From NCBI GenBank assembly GCA_023362775.1, contig JALMGJ010000001.1:67211501-67275500 (forward strand): 64,000 bases of DNA. The letters are read 5' to 3'. Below the pieces are notes generated by a model that did no database searches, was not told the origin of the DNA, and saw only the letters and a program-made list of their open reading frames with translations. The translations under genes were made by a program, and so were the position numbers. Numbering within the stretch: the stretch's first letter is position 1; each line of letters starts with the position of its first letter. This document shows positions 23,811 through 35,723 of the stretch, in pieces. This DNA comes from Charina bottae. Its lineage: Eukaryota > Chordata > Lepidosauria > Squamata > Charinaidae.

Positions 23811-24274
23811 CAGATCGTCCTCGCTTACTGACAATTTGTTCAGCAACCATTTGAAGTTACAATGGTGCTGAAAAAATAACTTTACAGCCAGTTTCCAACC
23901 ATTTACGACCTTCACAGTGTCCCTCAGTCACGTGATCACTATTACAGTCAGTGCACCTTGTCCTGTGCTTGACCTGTGGTTTCTTAACCCCCTTGCAGAG
24001 CAGAGAGATTGGAGAGGAAGGGATTTCAAGAGAGTAAGCTGTTTGCGTAGCGCATCCACAGCTCCCAGCCCCAATGTAAGCAGGCACTTGAGCATTCCAA
24101 AGGGCGGGGGAGTGGTTAGGAGGCAAACAAAAGCTAAAGGTGTAAAACTGAGTAGTCTTGCCTCTTTCGAGCCAGAAAGCACAGTCGTGGTCACGTGATT
24201 TCCCACTTAGTAACCGCTTCGCTTAGTGGCAAAGTTACCCGTCCCAATTAGGGTTGTTAAGCGAGGACTACTTG
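23811..24274. mobile_element. Tigger/pogo-like miniature DNA transposon
   Basis: The left end CAGATCGTCCTCGCTTACTG and the reverse complement of the right end (CAAGTAGTCCTCGCTTAACA) are imperfect terminal inverted repeats. TA flanks both sides (23809-23810, 24275-24276), fitting TA duplication. Subterminal text about rows of 'cttagtggcaaag' is also mirrored. There is no transposase frame. It lies in intron 1 of gene 1. Confidence 0.65.
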
Positions 24275-24999
24275 TAGTGTTACTGCTGTAATTGTGGCAA
24301 TGACTTTATAAGCTTCAGCATCAGGGCAGATTCCCCCCCCCCTTTTTATTATATTTTCATAAATCTTGATACATTGTATTATTTCAATACAGTGATGTTT
24401 ATATGATATGATTAGAGATTATTAACATTGTATTATTTAGATGCTTAAAATATTAAAAATAGAGAAAAGAGAAAATTCTATCAGTATTAGTTACAATTTA
24501 GGATGTCAGTATTACAAGAATAACATTATTTGGCTTTTTCATCCAGTGTTAAATATAGCATTAAAAAAGAACTGCTGCAACTCACATCAATGTGTTGGTT
24601 TTGTAATAATGGCAGATGTATTAGATTGTTAACACTGATTCATTTGTTTCCCAATGCATCCTACAAAATACAAAATATGGTACGGAGAAAATATTTGGGG
24701 GGGGCGGTGAGGGCAGGAATAATCTGCTGCTGATATAATCCACATACTCATATCATTTCAATCGAAGAGAATGGCAATGAAACGTCTGCATGAAAACAAC
24801 AAGGCTCAGAGAGCACCAAAGACTCCTCATATCATTTCATTACCAGCTTTCTGGGTTCTCCTGCTGAGTGCAAGTAGTAAGACCTGGCAAGCGAAGTCTT
24901 GCCTGAAACTTGGGTTTGGAGGTGAGTTTGGAGATGGCCAAACTCAGCTAAAAGATGCTTGACAATCCATCTGCTGACCTTCTGCTCTTTGTCTTGAAG

Positions 25000-25119
25000 C
25001 CAATGCTTTGCAATGTCGAGTCTGCATGGCCACAGGGCCCGGAGCGTTGTGTTTGCCTAACGTGGCCTGCCAAGCTGCTCCTGGGATGCAAGCCTGCCAT
25101 GTCCTCAGGACCTATTTAT
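25000..25119 (+). CDS. PATE-like gene 1, exon 2 (first half of LU domain)
   Basis: The 120-base exon lies between CTCTTTGTCTTGAAG (acceptor) and T|GTAAGA (donor), entered and left in phase 1. It encodes residues 22-61, with five cysteines at precursor positions 27, 30, 39, 45 and 54 in the order LQC-x2-C-x8-C-x5-C-x8-C. The opening CRVC, the PG before the third cysteine and the C-x2-C pair are characteristic of ten-cysteine Ly6/uPAR proteins, and of the PATE family in particular. Compared with exon 2 of gene 2, it has one extra residue near the cleavage site (ANAL against ATL) and about half the residues are identical. There is no stop or frameshift. Intron 2 (6562 bases) is swollen by Bov-B, R4, hAT and L1 insertions. 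Confidence 0.85.
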
Positions 25120-25214
25120 GTAAGAAACTTAAAGTTCTTCTTTATTTGTCTGAATATTTTATATGCAAAAATGGGGGAAATGGAAAGAGAAAAAAGAGGG
25201 AAAGCCCTCAAGGA

Positions 25215-25215
<1 letters not shown>

Positions 25216-25254
<39 letters not shown>

Positions 25255-25735
25255 ATGTGTCATCAAGTAGTTTTTGACTCCTAGCAACCACATAGACAGA
25301 TTTTCTCCATGACGATCTGTCCCTAACCCGTTCTTTCAGGTATTCCAACATTGCACCCATTGCCATTGTAACTGGGTCCATCCATCTTGCTACTGGTCAT
25401 CCTCTTCTTCTCTTCCCTTCCACCTTTCCCAGCATGAGAGCCTTTTCCAGAGAGGTAGATCTTCGCATAGTGCGTCCAAAGTAGGATAATTTGAGCCTGG
25501 TCTTTTGTGCCTCGAGGGAGAACTCTGGGTTGATTTGTTCAATGATCCATTGGTTCAGTTTTTTGGCTGTCCATGGTATTCTCAGGAGTCTTCTCCAACA
25601 CCAAAATTCAAAAGTCCAATTTTCGCTTCCATAGAGTGTGACAGGGAATACCATGTCTTGCATGATTCTAATCTTTGTAGGTCTTAGACACATCATGGCA
25701 TTTGAATAACATTTCCTTTTTTTAAATAGTAATTT
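25216..25735 (-). mobile_element. Bov-B/RTE 3' end fragment
   Basis: The minus-strand frame at 25397-25696 carries MVFPVTLYGSENW, FEFWCWRRLLRIPWTAK, LSYFGRTMRRSTSLEKA and GKVEGKRRRG, the C-terminal region of the Bov-B polyprotein. It ends at the diagnostic TTTTTGACTCCTAGCAACC and then an ATTG microsatellite of about nine units (25219-25253). It is older than the other Bov-B copies. It lies in intron 2 of gene 1. Confidence 0.85.
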
Positions 25736-25889
25736 TATTAAAAATTACAATTACAACAATAAAAACTAATATAAACTAAAAGAAAAAAAGAAGGTGTGGA
25801 AAAGAAAAAAAGAGAAAAGAAAGAAAAGATAAGAATATAGTAAAGAAATTTAAAAAAAATCTCTTCTCACCCCTATGGGTGGTATGTGT

Positions 25890-26830
25890 GTTCCTCAACC
25901 TCGGGTCCTCTATCAGGGGCCTGGGAGTTCCAGGGTTCTGCACAGTATCTTAGCTGTTCCTAGCACTGCACTCTTCTGGACAGAGAGCTCTGATGTTGCT
26001 CCTGGCATCTGTTGGAGCCACTCCCCACTGTTGGCCTTCACTTTCCACATCCTCTCTAGTTCTTCCTTCAGGCCCTGGTACTTCTCCAGCTTCTCATACT
26101 CCTTCTTCCTGAAGTTGCTGTCACTTGGCACTGGTACATTTATCACCACTGCACCCTTCTGGTCCTTGTCTACTCCCACGATGTCTGGTTGATTGGCCAC
26201 TACCTGTCTGTCCATCTGGATCTGGAAGTCCCACAGGATCTTAGCCCTGTTATTCTCTACAACATTCTGTGGAATCTCCCATCTGGAAGGGAGGGTCTAG
26301 CCCAGGGGTCCCCAACCTATGGGCCACGGCCCACTAGTGGGCCATGGCCTGTTAGGAACTGGGTCGTGGGGCTCCTGCCTGAAAACCCCGCCCACTTCCA
26401 CGTGATTGGCTCCCACCCGCAAACCCTGCCCCTGGTGTGTACGATTGGCTCCCCGCCCACAAACCCCACCCCTGGTGCGTGCAATTGGCTCCCACCCACA
26501 AACCCCGCCCCCCAGTCCACGGAAATTCCAGAAACCCCGCCCCCCCAGTCTGCGGAAAAATTGTCTTTTGAAACCGGTCCCTGGTGCCAAAAAGGTTGGG
26601 GACCCCTGCATACGCTGTGCAGATTTTCCTGTACACAATGCCAGCTACTTGGTTGTGCCGTTCATTGTATGCTGTTCCTGCCTGCATCTTACACCCTGCC
26701 ACTATGTGTTGGAGTGCCTCTGAGTCCTCTCTGCACAGTCTGCACCTTGGGTCCTGTCTAGTGTGGTAGACCCCTGCTTCTGTGGATCTGGTGCTTAGTA
26801 CCTATTCTTGCGTTGCTATGATCAGTGCCT
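25890..26830 (-). mobile_element. R4-like non-LTR element, zinc knuckle and REL nuclease
   Basis: Minus-strand frames on both sides of a hAT insertion preserve the element's C-terminus. First come RCRLCRED, LQHIVAGCKMQAGTAYNERH and VAGIVYRKICTAY. After the hAT come PDIVGVDKDQKGAVVINVPV, EKLEKYQGLKEELERMWKV, GEWLQQMPG and SVQKSAVLGTAKILCRTL. The C-x2-C...H...C knuckle followed by a PD...D..K block fits the restriction-like endonuclease of R2/R4-type LINEs. A deletion has removed the segment expected between 'WKVKA' and 'GEWLQQ'. Confidence 0.72.
26303..26608. mobile_element. hAT (MER1/Charlie-like) miniature element
   Basis: A 306-base element with a perfect 16-base terminal inverted repeat (CAGGGGTCCCCAACCT and its complement). 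Next to the left end is GGCCATGGCCTGTTAGGAAC, as in MER1-type hATs. The interior is a set of about 45-base tandem units (ATTGGCTCCC, ACAAACCCCGCCC). I see no clear 8-base duplication (GTCTAGCC against CATACGCT). It splits the R4-like coding region. Confidence 0.82.
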
Positions 26831-29800
26831 TCCATCTCTAACTTTTCTCTTGTTTTGAAATTTGGTTCACCCTCCTCAAAATTTAACAAACCTTTATACT
26901 TTAACCACTTTATTTCTCCCACATTTTATCTTCTAACGAATGCTTCCTGGGGTGATAACCACAAAGGTACATTAGGTGATAATCTAACCTTATATTTATT
27001 CCAGATCCGCAATATGGCATTCCTAATATAATGATTTTTAAAATCCTTATTAACTGTAACTTTATTGTACCACAAGTAGGCATGCCATCAGAATCTTAAT
27101 TCATGTCCTTCTAGTTGTAATAATTTTTTGTTCTCCAAAGTTATCCATTCCTTCATCCAGAGCAAGCAACAGGCATCAAAATATAATTTTAAACCAGGCA
27201 GACCCAGAACCCATCGTTTCTTGGCATCCTGTAATAATTTATATTTAATTCTTGGTTTTCTGCCTTGCCAAATAAACTTCGAAATATCCTTCTGACATTG
27301 TTTGAATATTAAATCTGTTGACAAAATCGGTATCGTCTGAAAAAGAAACAACATCCTAGGCAAGATATTCATCTTGATCACAGAAATTCTCCTCATAAGA
27401 GACAAATGTTGGGGGAGGTGGGCGGTGATATAAATTTAAATAATAAATAAATGTAATTTTTCCCATCTTACCAAAAATTTTTTTACCTCATTCCAAATTT
27501 TACCATAATTATTCTGAAAAAACGCACTATTTTTATTTGACAAAATCACCCCCAAATATCTAAACTTTTTTTTCAATCTTAAAGCCCGTCTTACCCATCA
27601 ACAATTCTTGATTAGTCAGGGTCATATTCTTAATTAACATTTTTGGTTTTTGTCTATTTACTTTAAGACCCGCTAACAATCCAAATTCCTTCAATTTTTT
27701 CATCAAATGTTCAGCAGAATCCAAAGGATCCTTTAATATCAAAACCAAATCATCAGCAAAGGCCCTCAATTTAAAAATATCTTGTCTGATCTTTAAGCCT
27801 TTTATTTGTTCATCTCTTCTAATGTCCCTATTAAAAACTTCCAACACCAAAATAAAGAGCAGAGGTGATAAAGGGAATCCTTGTCTTGTTCCCTTTTGGA
27901 TATGGCACGGTTCAGTTAACTCTTAATTCACAATAATATTAGCCTTTTGAGGGGTATAAATTGACTTAATTCCCTTTATAAAATGTTCCATATTCTCCAA
28001 AACTTTGAACATAAACATCCAATTCAAATTATCAAAGGCTTTCTCTGCATCTAAGAAAATAAGAGCCATCTGACATTCATTATGATATTGTAAATATTCT
28101 ATAATATCCAACAAAACTCTTACATTATCATTTAATTGCCTTTTGGGTAAAAATCCACATTGATCATGATGAATGAATTCTTGTAAAAAAAAATTCATCC
28201 TTTCTGCCAACACTGAAGCAAATATTATATAATCGTTGTTTAACAATGAAATTGGTCTATAATTCTTAATTAAAGAGGGATCTTGTCCTTCTTTTGGTAG
28301 AAGTGCAATGTTAGCTTCCTTCCATTGATCTGGCATTGCCGAACCTAACAAAATAGAGTTCATCAATCTTTTAAAGGGTAAAAGAATCTGATCCTCAAAA
28401 CATTTACTGTATAATATATTGCAGATATTCCATCATGTCCTGGTACTTTTCCCAATTTAGTTCTCTTTATAGCTTCAACTATTTCAAAAGTAGTTATAGG
28501 GCTATTCAATACTAATTTCTGTGACTGTGAAAGTTTTGGTAGGTATTGTTTATTCAAATATTCATCAATCTTTTCCAAAGAAATTTCTTTCTTTTCATAT
28601 AAGTTAGAAAAAAAATATGGAATGCTTTTTTAATCTTATTATTATCCAATAATTCCACGTTACCTTCCTGAATTTTAGAAATCATTTTCTTCTCTCTTTC
28701 AATCCTTAATTTATATGTCAACCATCTTCCCGGTTTGTTAGCAAATTCAAAATATCTCTGTTTAGCATATTTTAACTTCATTTCAATTTCTTTCATCGTC
28801 AACATTGAAACTTGCTGATGTAATAGCTTAAGTTAATAGACAATATTATTATCTGATGGCTTTCTCTGCAACTCCTTCTCTTTTAAATTAATCTGGTCCA
28901 AAACCATTTGTAGTTTTTGTTGAGATTTTTTCTTAAGATTACGATTATGAAAGATAAAATGCTCCCTCATAACCGCTTTGCTAGTATCCCACACAGTTTT
29001 TATATCTATTTCATTGTCCAAATTAATCTCAAAGAAGTCCTTTAATTTCCTTTTACAATCCTCCACAACCTTTTCTTTTTGTAAAATAGATTCATTCAGT
29101 CTCCGTCTAAAAGTCCTAGAAGTTTTTTTAATTATCATACTTACAGGATTATGATCCGAGAAAGTCTTTGGTTGAATATCTACTTCGGAAATTTTATTCA
29201 CCAGATCTGTTGAAACCCATATCATATCAATTCTTGAAAAGTATTTATGTCTCTCTGAATAAAAGGTATAATCTTTTGCCATTCCATTTTTATGTCTCCA
29301 TGAATCTACAAATGCCAAATTATCCATTAAGTCAAAAAAAGACTTTGGTAATTTTCCTTGCTTAGTTTTAATTTGCTTTTCAGATATTCTGTCAATCAGT
29401 GGTGAAATAACTCCATTCCAATCTCCCATCAAACACCAACTTTGATATGAAAAAGCTGACAATTCATTCAAAAGTTGTATATAGAATTTACTTTTGTCAT
29501 CATTCGGTGCGTATATTCCCACTATAATCATTTAAGTCCATATAACTCCACTTCAACTGCTGCATATCTACCATGTTCAACCGCTAATAACAAACGTGGT
29601 TTTAAATAAGATTTAGCATATATTACAAGTCCATTAATTTTCTTCAAATTGGCCGAAGCAAATTCTTGTCCCAAATTCTTATTTACCAAATATTTTGTAT
29701 CTTTTTTCTTTATATGTGTTTCTTGTAAGCAAATCACATCATATTTCAATTTATTCAAATAATGAAAAACTTTTTTCCTTTTTTGTGGAGCGTTAGCTCT

Positions 29801-30700
29801 ATTTATATTCCATGTAAGACATTTCAAAGCCATTTTTATGAAAGTAATTCACCACAGTCTTTAGAAGTAGCAGCTGTCACTCTCCCATATGTTGCAACAT
29901 CCTTTTGTTTAATTCCAGATGTATCTTGTTCCAAATTAGTTCTGTATTTAACTAAGAAGTCCTTGGCTTTGGGAACCGAAGTTAGTTTATATCTTTGTTG
30001 TTGATGGGATAAACTTACCCCTTCTAGCTTTTCCCAATGAAAGGGGACTTTATTCTTTTTCAGAACTTACATTTTTTTTAAAGAATTCAAAACAAAAGCA
30101 TTTTCCCACAGGAAGGATTCTTTATACTTAATTCCAAAATCTTATTTCAAATTTATCTGGACCCTTAGTCCATTTGTAACTTTCTAAAATCAAAGTTTTA
30201 ATCACCCTTTTGCTCTTTATTGCTCCCCCCCCATTTTTTTTAAGTCCTTAAACTTGTATTTGAAACTTCTTTCACTAAGGATTGAAGGAAACTCACCCAG
30301 TGCTATAAAATTTGTCAATCCAAAGGTTCCTAATAGCTGAAAAGCAGTTAACAAGCAATTTCTGAAAGTGATATGAAAAGGAAATACGCAAACCCAGTGT
30401 TGTTTCAAAGGCACCAACCATGGTTTGAGCAAAATGGTTATTCCCTTGTCTCCCAGAGCTCTAAACCCACCGGAGACCACTGTCTTGTGGTCTGCTCGTG
30501 AGGAGCAACTGTCTGGAGCACTTGTGGGCGATCTCAAGTCCTCTCCTTGTCTGGAGAGGAATTATCAAAGAGCTGTTCTACTCACCAGCTCTTCATTCCT
30601 CCGTGGTTGTCAGCTCCGCTTTTCATGGAGACATCTTCAGCCTGCCATTTCTTCCCCAGACATCCTGCATTTGAATATCTTTTCCAAGGCCTTCATGGCT
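26830..30700 (-). mobile_element. L1 LINE, inactive, with deleted ORF1
   Basis: A squamate-type L1 on the minus strand in intron 2 of gene 1. ORF2 starts at 29833 just after the stop of an ORF1 C-terminal remnant (about 29850-30030, RYKLTSVPKAKDFLVKYRTN). The endonuclease has LTWNINRANAPQKR, CLQETHIKK, LMGDWNGVI and FSDHNPV. The RT has KVPGHDGISAIYY, EANIALLPKEG, NYRPISLLNNDY, FLDAEKAFDNLNW and a FADDLVLIL motif near 27750. The end is CLLWMKEWITLENKKLLQLE. Stops and frameshifts occur throughout. Most of ORF1 is missing, and 30.1-30.7 kb looks like 5' UTR. A CR1 tail interrupts it at 27408-27459. Confidence 0.88.
27408..27459 (+). mobile_element. CR1 tail inserted in L1 ORF2
   Basis: A roughly 50-base CR1 3' end (GGGGGAGGTGGGCGGTGATA, then AAATAATAAATAAATG) interrupts L1 coding sequence. 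A short AAATG repeat on each side may be the target duplication. Confidence 0.75.
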
Positions 30701-31065
30701 GCTGTACCAAATGCTAGTATGTAGCATATTTCTTGAGAATATATTCCTCTGATATACTAGTCAAAATTTATATTATGTAACTGAGATATTCACATTGAAG
30801 TCAATTTCCAGGTTTACATGAATGCAAGAGTGTCAATTTAGATTTCTGTGATTTGATAGGCTTGAGGAACAGCACTGTGGAAGAGACTAACCACCAGGAT
30901 CTTCATCTGAATGCATAGAGGGGAGGGAAGACAATTAAGGTACAGGCAGAGGAACTTGTGGAAGTTGTCCAATGTAATCTGTAGTCTGCAAATTCTTCAT
31001 ACATGGTCTAGAACCACAGTAAAGGCAGCAGATGTAGAGGTCCTAAGAAATGAAACAGGAATTGT

Positions 31066-31207
31066 CAGGGCCGCAACTGGGGGGGGGGGGCAACCGGGCG
31101 CCGTGCTGGGGGGTGCCAAAATGACAACACCTCCCTCACCAACCCATGGGGGAGGGGCACGGAATCCATGTTTGCCCCGGGTGACACAGACCCTAGTTGC
31201 GGTCCTG
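31066..31207. mobile_element. Short hAT miniature element with perfect TSD
   Basis: A 142-base element with inverted ends CAGGGCCGCAACT and AGTTGCGGTCCTG (one mismatch) and identical 8-base flanks GGAATTGT (31058-31065 and 31208-31215). It is non-coding. It lies in intron 2, 474 bases upstream of exon 3 of gene 1. Confidence 0.9.
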
Positions 31208-31681
31208 GGAATTGTAGAGTGAAGCACAGAAGATGCAATTTTAAAAACATCTTTTGGGGAATAAGCCCCACTGAAGACAGTTAGAGTTAAATATATCTAA
31301 GACTGGAATTATGGCAGATGTATAATTTAGATATCACAGAACTTCATACAGTTTAGGATTAGGAATAAGAAGTTAATGCACTCTAGGAAAGGGAGAGGAA
31401 TGTTGTTGCAGAGATACACATCGTCATTCTTTTAAGTCAACTTCTTCACCCCAGTTTCATATCCTTAATTCAAGTCATAGAGACCTGGATTAAATTTCCT
31501 GCTTAACAATGAACTCTACTTTCTTTTACTTTCCCAAAAATAGGAATAAGGGTGACTAAATGAGGTATGACAAGACTGAATGGAATAGCATTTAAAAATA
31601 TAGTGTGAAGTATAAATAGTTCCTCAGAAGACACATAATTGCTTATTTTTTCTTTTTTCTCTCAATTTGTTCCATCCAAAG

Positions 31682-31818
31682 ATGGGGAACTTCAACAGAA
31701 AATACTAGACTGCAGGCCAAAGGGAATTTGTGGCACCACAGAGATTTCCCCAAACTTACGAAAGTGGACGGAACACCTTTGTTGCAACAACAGCGATTTC
31801 TGCAATGAGAGATTATAG
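31682..31818 (+). CDS. PATE-like gene 1, exon 3 (second half of LU domain, stop)
   Basis: The 137-base terminal coding exon follows the acceptor TTGTTCCATCCAAAG and enters in phase 1. It encodes residues 62-106 and ends TAG at 31816-31818. It opens YGELQQKIL, has cysteines at 72 and 78, then CC at 95-96 and the terminal C at 102 in CCNNSDFCNERL, the Ly6/uPAR CC-x5-CN signature. Only three residues follow the last Asn. There is therefore no hydrophobic tail for a GPI anchor, and the protein should be secreted as a free three-finger protein of about 82 mature residues. The ten cysteines would form five disulfides. The frame is intact. Three-finger proteins include receptor modulators, sperm-associated PATE proteins and snake toxins; the sequence alone does not show which activity this one has. 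Confidence 0.86.
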
Positions 31819-32123
31819 AAACGGCATATACAGTATGTTCCTCTACTTGTGCTTGCTTGTTTTTTTACCCTTGTCTATGCCATCTACAGAGCTACAAGCA
31901 AAGGAGCAGTTCTCTGGTGCCTATACTGGGGGTCCAAGATCCCACTGAGGAAAAAGAAGAAGAAAAGGCAGAAAAAGGGACTTTCCTAAGTATTTTTGTT
32001 GCATAAAATGAATATGACAAATAAGGGTATTCCTATCCCAGCAGGAGCTATGTGCTTGTAAAAATAGATTTTTGTGTATTTACATAAAAGCTGAGTAAAG
32101 GGAAAAAGTCTTTCCCCTTTTAA

Positions 32124-32129
32124 AATAAA
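32124..32129 (+). terminator. Candidate polyadenylation signal, gene 1
   Basis: This is the first clear AATAAA after the gene 1 stop codon, about 305 bases downstream. The sequence between stop and signal is not obviously a repeat, so it could be 3' UTR. Confidence 0.45.
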
Positions 32130-32179
32130 GCTTTAATACTGTTGATAGTATTACTGTTGTCCCTCTGGGTTGCAAAATA

Positions 32180-33245
32180 GCTTATGTATTTATTTATATA
32201 AAAAATTCATATCCTAGCCTCCTGGTGCACAGATAAAATTCAGAATGACTAACAATACTTAAAACTAAGAGAAAATGAAAATCATTTAAAACAGGAACAA
32301 GACAAGAAACAACCCAAAAAGAAGATAGATACAATAGAAAAGGATAAAATCAATACTCCATGTGGGAAAAAATTGCCTTCTTGAATGGGAAGATCCTAAC
32401 TGGTCGGCAGAGGAACACCAGAGAAGATGCCAACCTATTCTCCTGAAAAGCATGTGCATGCAGGTGCAGCCACTCAGATGGCTTTTTCTCTTATCCCCAA
32501 CAACTGTGCCTTGGTTAAAGCTGGAATAAGCAGAAAGACTTCCCGTTACTCTTTACGGTGCAGGCAGGCTGATATTGGGCAGGTATTCCCTAATCAATCC
32601 TGCAGCTAAACTTTTTAAAGAACCGCTTTGAATTGTGTACAAAAATGAACTGGCAACCAGCACAATCCCTGCAGGACTGATATAATGTAGTCTTGCCTGC
32701 AAATGCCCACCAACATTCTCGCTGCTGCATTTGGGACCAACAGCAGTTTCCAAGAATCTTCCAAGAGAGGTCCAAGTAGTGCCCGTGGCAATACATTATC
32801 TAGATGTAACTAGGGTACGTATTACTACGGCCGAGGTTGATCTTGTCAGGAATAGAAGCAGTTGGCAACCCGCGTATGATGGCAAAGCTAGATCCAGAAG
32901 CATATTCAAGTTGTAAACTTGATTGTTCAGGGAACTGAAATCCCATTTCAAACTCCATCTGCTTCCTGACATACACATTAAAGCAGGCAAGCTTCAAAGG
33001 GCTCCATCCACACAACTCTGGCAGCTTCATCTCTACTTATTGCATCAAAGCTCTATAAGGGCAAAAGAATTCAGCTCACTTTCAGAGGGCACATTTTATG
33101 CTGGTCCATTCTTTCATGAGGGCCAACATGATCACTGAACTTGTGAATGTGAAAAGGATCTGGCCTGCACTTAACCGCCCAGAGTCTACTGCTGTAGAGA
33201 TGGGCGGTGATAAATCTGAATAATAAATAAATAATAATAAATATC
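32180..33245 (+). mobile_element. Diverged CR1 3' region
   Basis: Degenerate CR1 3'-UTR/C-terminal text ends in a clear plus-strand CR1 terminus at 33174-33245 (TTAACCGCCCAGAGTC... GAGATGGGCGGTGATA, then AAATAATAAATAAA). A second, minus-oriented tail (TTTATTTATATAAAA) may lie at the left edge near 32185. No intact coding frame remains. Confidence 0.6.
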
Positions 33246-33875
33246 TTCCCTGCTGATGTGCTCCATTTCTACTGGATGAGAGAGAAAAAAAATGACATGA
33301 CAGCAAGTTCTAATATTAGGCAGAAAATTCACAAAAATATTAAAAAATACATATAAGCATACTTTTAAAAAGTTGCATATTTTGAAAAACAGTGGATGCA
33401 CCAAATTATACCATTTATATTCCATAATTTGGAATTCAATCATAATTAAACAGGCAAAACCAATGGAATGTTCTAATCTGAAAACTGTTTTTTTCTGCTC
33501 AAGGTCTTCTTATATCAAAAGGCCTTCATGAAAGACCTGAAATGAATTGTTGCAAGCACATTCATAATTTACCAGGATGAGGGATTCAGCATCCTTGAAG
33601 GTCATATCAGCACCTTTTTCTACATTGCTTCCCCCTCCCCCGCCCCCCTTGTACTGATGTTCAAGGGGATAATTTGTAGTTTTTCACCTCAGACATGAGA
33701 CAGTAGTTAATCACAAATAAAAGGGACATGTTTTATAGCTCATGCATTTTATTTTTGAGCATAACACCAATCTTCTGTAAGGCTGACATACATTATAAAA
33801 TGGTGTATACAGTCTATAGCAACAGTCCATACAGTCTACTGTATAGCAACTTAAAGGAGGAACACACATGGCTAC
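33246..33875. other. No gene recognised
   Basis: AT-rich non-coding DNA. I see nothing supportable apart from a C-rich run near 33640. Confidence 0.4.
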
Positions 33876-35600
33876 TTGACTGCATTGGTCAATGGTATCA
33901 AAAGATGCTGAGAGATCAAGGTGCACTAAGATGGGCACAGCACCCCCCATCCTGGCTCTGTCATGGGTCATTGACAAGCATAACCAATACTGTCTGAAGC
34001 ACACCTGAACCCTGACTGAAATGGGTCTAGATCGTCTGTTTTCTCCAGGGTCCTCTGAAGTTGACCACCCTCTCCACCACGTTCCCTAGAAAGGGGAGGT
34101 TGGAGACTGGAAGGAAATTGTCCAGTATGGTTAGCCTCTTAAGGAAACAAAGTACCACAACCTCCTTCAAGTCTGAGGAGACCACCACTTCCCACAGAGA
34201 AGCATATACCACTGTATGGGCCCAACCACAGGTGACATCCCGGGTGGCCTCAACCATCCAAGGGGGGCCTGGATCTAACAGACAGGTGGCTTTGGTCACA
34301 GACTGGAGGATTCTGTCCACTTCAACAGAGTCAAATTTGCTCTAGATAATCCTACAAGACCATACTTCTGCCCCCCTACCTGGACCTGCCCAGTTGGAAT
34401 CCAACTCTGCCAAGTAGCACAAATACTCTTCACAGCAGCCCCACAGCAAGTCCTGTGACTTGTCCTTCCCCAGCAATGATTAGGTCACCTTAAACAGGGC
34501 TACCAGATTGGCAGATGCAATAAGTGCAGATTGGCAGACGTGATAAGGGCAGAGAAATAATATCATCACCCATATCTCCGTGTAAGCCCTAATATGGGTT
34601 CTTACTTGTATTTGGTCAGACTCACTCTTTGTCTTCCTCTATTGGCACTCTAGGCGTCTCTTCTTGTGCTTCGTCTCCCACCAAGGTGCACCCGGAGATT
34701 GGTGCAAGAGTCCACTGGAGTTGGACAGCCAATAAATTCAAACAAACAAACAAACAAACAAACAAGGAAAGGCCACATGGGGTAATAGAGTCTAAGGCTT
34801 CCACCACTCAACCATTCCAGGCTGCAATCAAGACTTCACCCAGATTGCACCAGACCCTCAGGGAAAACCCCAAGTTTCCTCTGAAACTCAACCAGATCTA
34901 TCAGACACCTGAGGCAGGCTGATTTAAAATGCCCTCTCTCCCTGTGAGATGGGTGACACCAGCATGCTGAAAAACAATCATAGAGTGATCTGACCATGGC
35001 AACAGAGAGATGACAATGTCCTTCAAAACCAGATCACATCTCAACTTCCCAAAACAAAGTCCAAATCTAATGTGTGACCCCCAGTGTGTGTCGGGCCCAT
35101 TCTGACTTGGGATAGGTCCATGGTTACTATGGTGGCCACAAACCCCTGAGCCACCCTGAACTCAACAACCAGGCAGCAAATTGAAATCCCCAAGAACCAG
35201 CATCTTTGGGTTTTCTACTGCCAGCTCAGCAATGGAATGCAGCAGCTCAGGCAGGGATGATGCTGGGCAGCAGGGAGGACAGTACACCAGCAGCAATCCC
35301 AACTGTTCCCTAAAGCCCAACTTCAACCAATGGGCCTCACATCCAGTCACTGGCAGAGCAGAGCCGCTGAAAACCCTCTCATGGATGACATCTACCACCC
35401 CATCTCCTCTCCCATGAACTCTTGGCTGGAGCCAAACCAGGACAGCCCCTTCTGGGCCCACCCAGCTCTTGATAAAACAAACCAGGTCTGAATCCTCATC
35501 CACATTCAAATCATGGATGAGGGCAGATTTATTGCAGACCAACCTGGCATTCAGCAGCAACAGGATCTGATAATCTGACCCTGAGGGGAGATCTTGGGGG
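33876..35600 (-). mobile_element. CR1 (L3-type) LINE, endonuclease and RT parts, decayed
   Basis: The minus strand preserves MLLNARLVCNKSALIHDL, ESWVGPEG-like text, LVYCPPCCPASSLPELL and VLGDFNLLPG (endonuclease, 35162-35560). It also has VTCGWAHTVVYAS, NFLPVSNLPFLGNVVERVV (RT, 34027-34320) and LDLSASFDTIDQ (33890-33930). An (AAAC)n run sits inside at 34738-34765. Frameshifts are numerous and the 3' half after the RT start is missing. Confidence 0.85.
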
Positions 35601-35723
35601 CTGGATGTTGGGATTACTCTCTTAAAGCATAGTGCTTAGAACTGGACAAAGTATTCAGCTTGGTCTGTGCAGTATAAACTAGATAGATTATGGTAATATA
35701 AATTAAATAAATACATAAATAAA

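Noticed and set aside
22786..31818. Calling gene 1 a venom three-finger toxin
   Set aside because: The three-finger scaffold is shared by many non-toxic secreted proteins. The motifs fit PATE better, and nothing in the sequence indicates venom expression.
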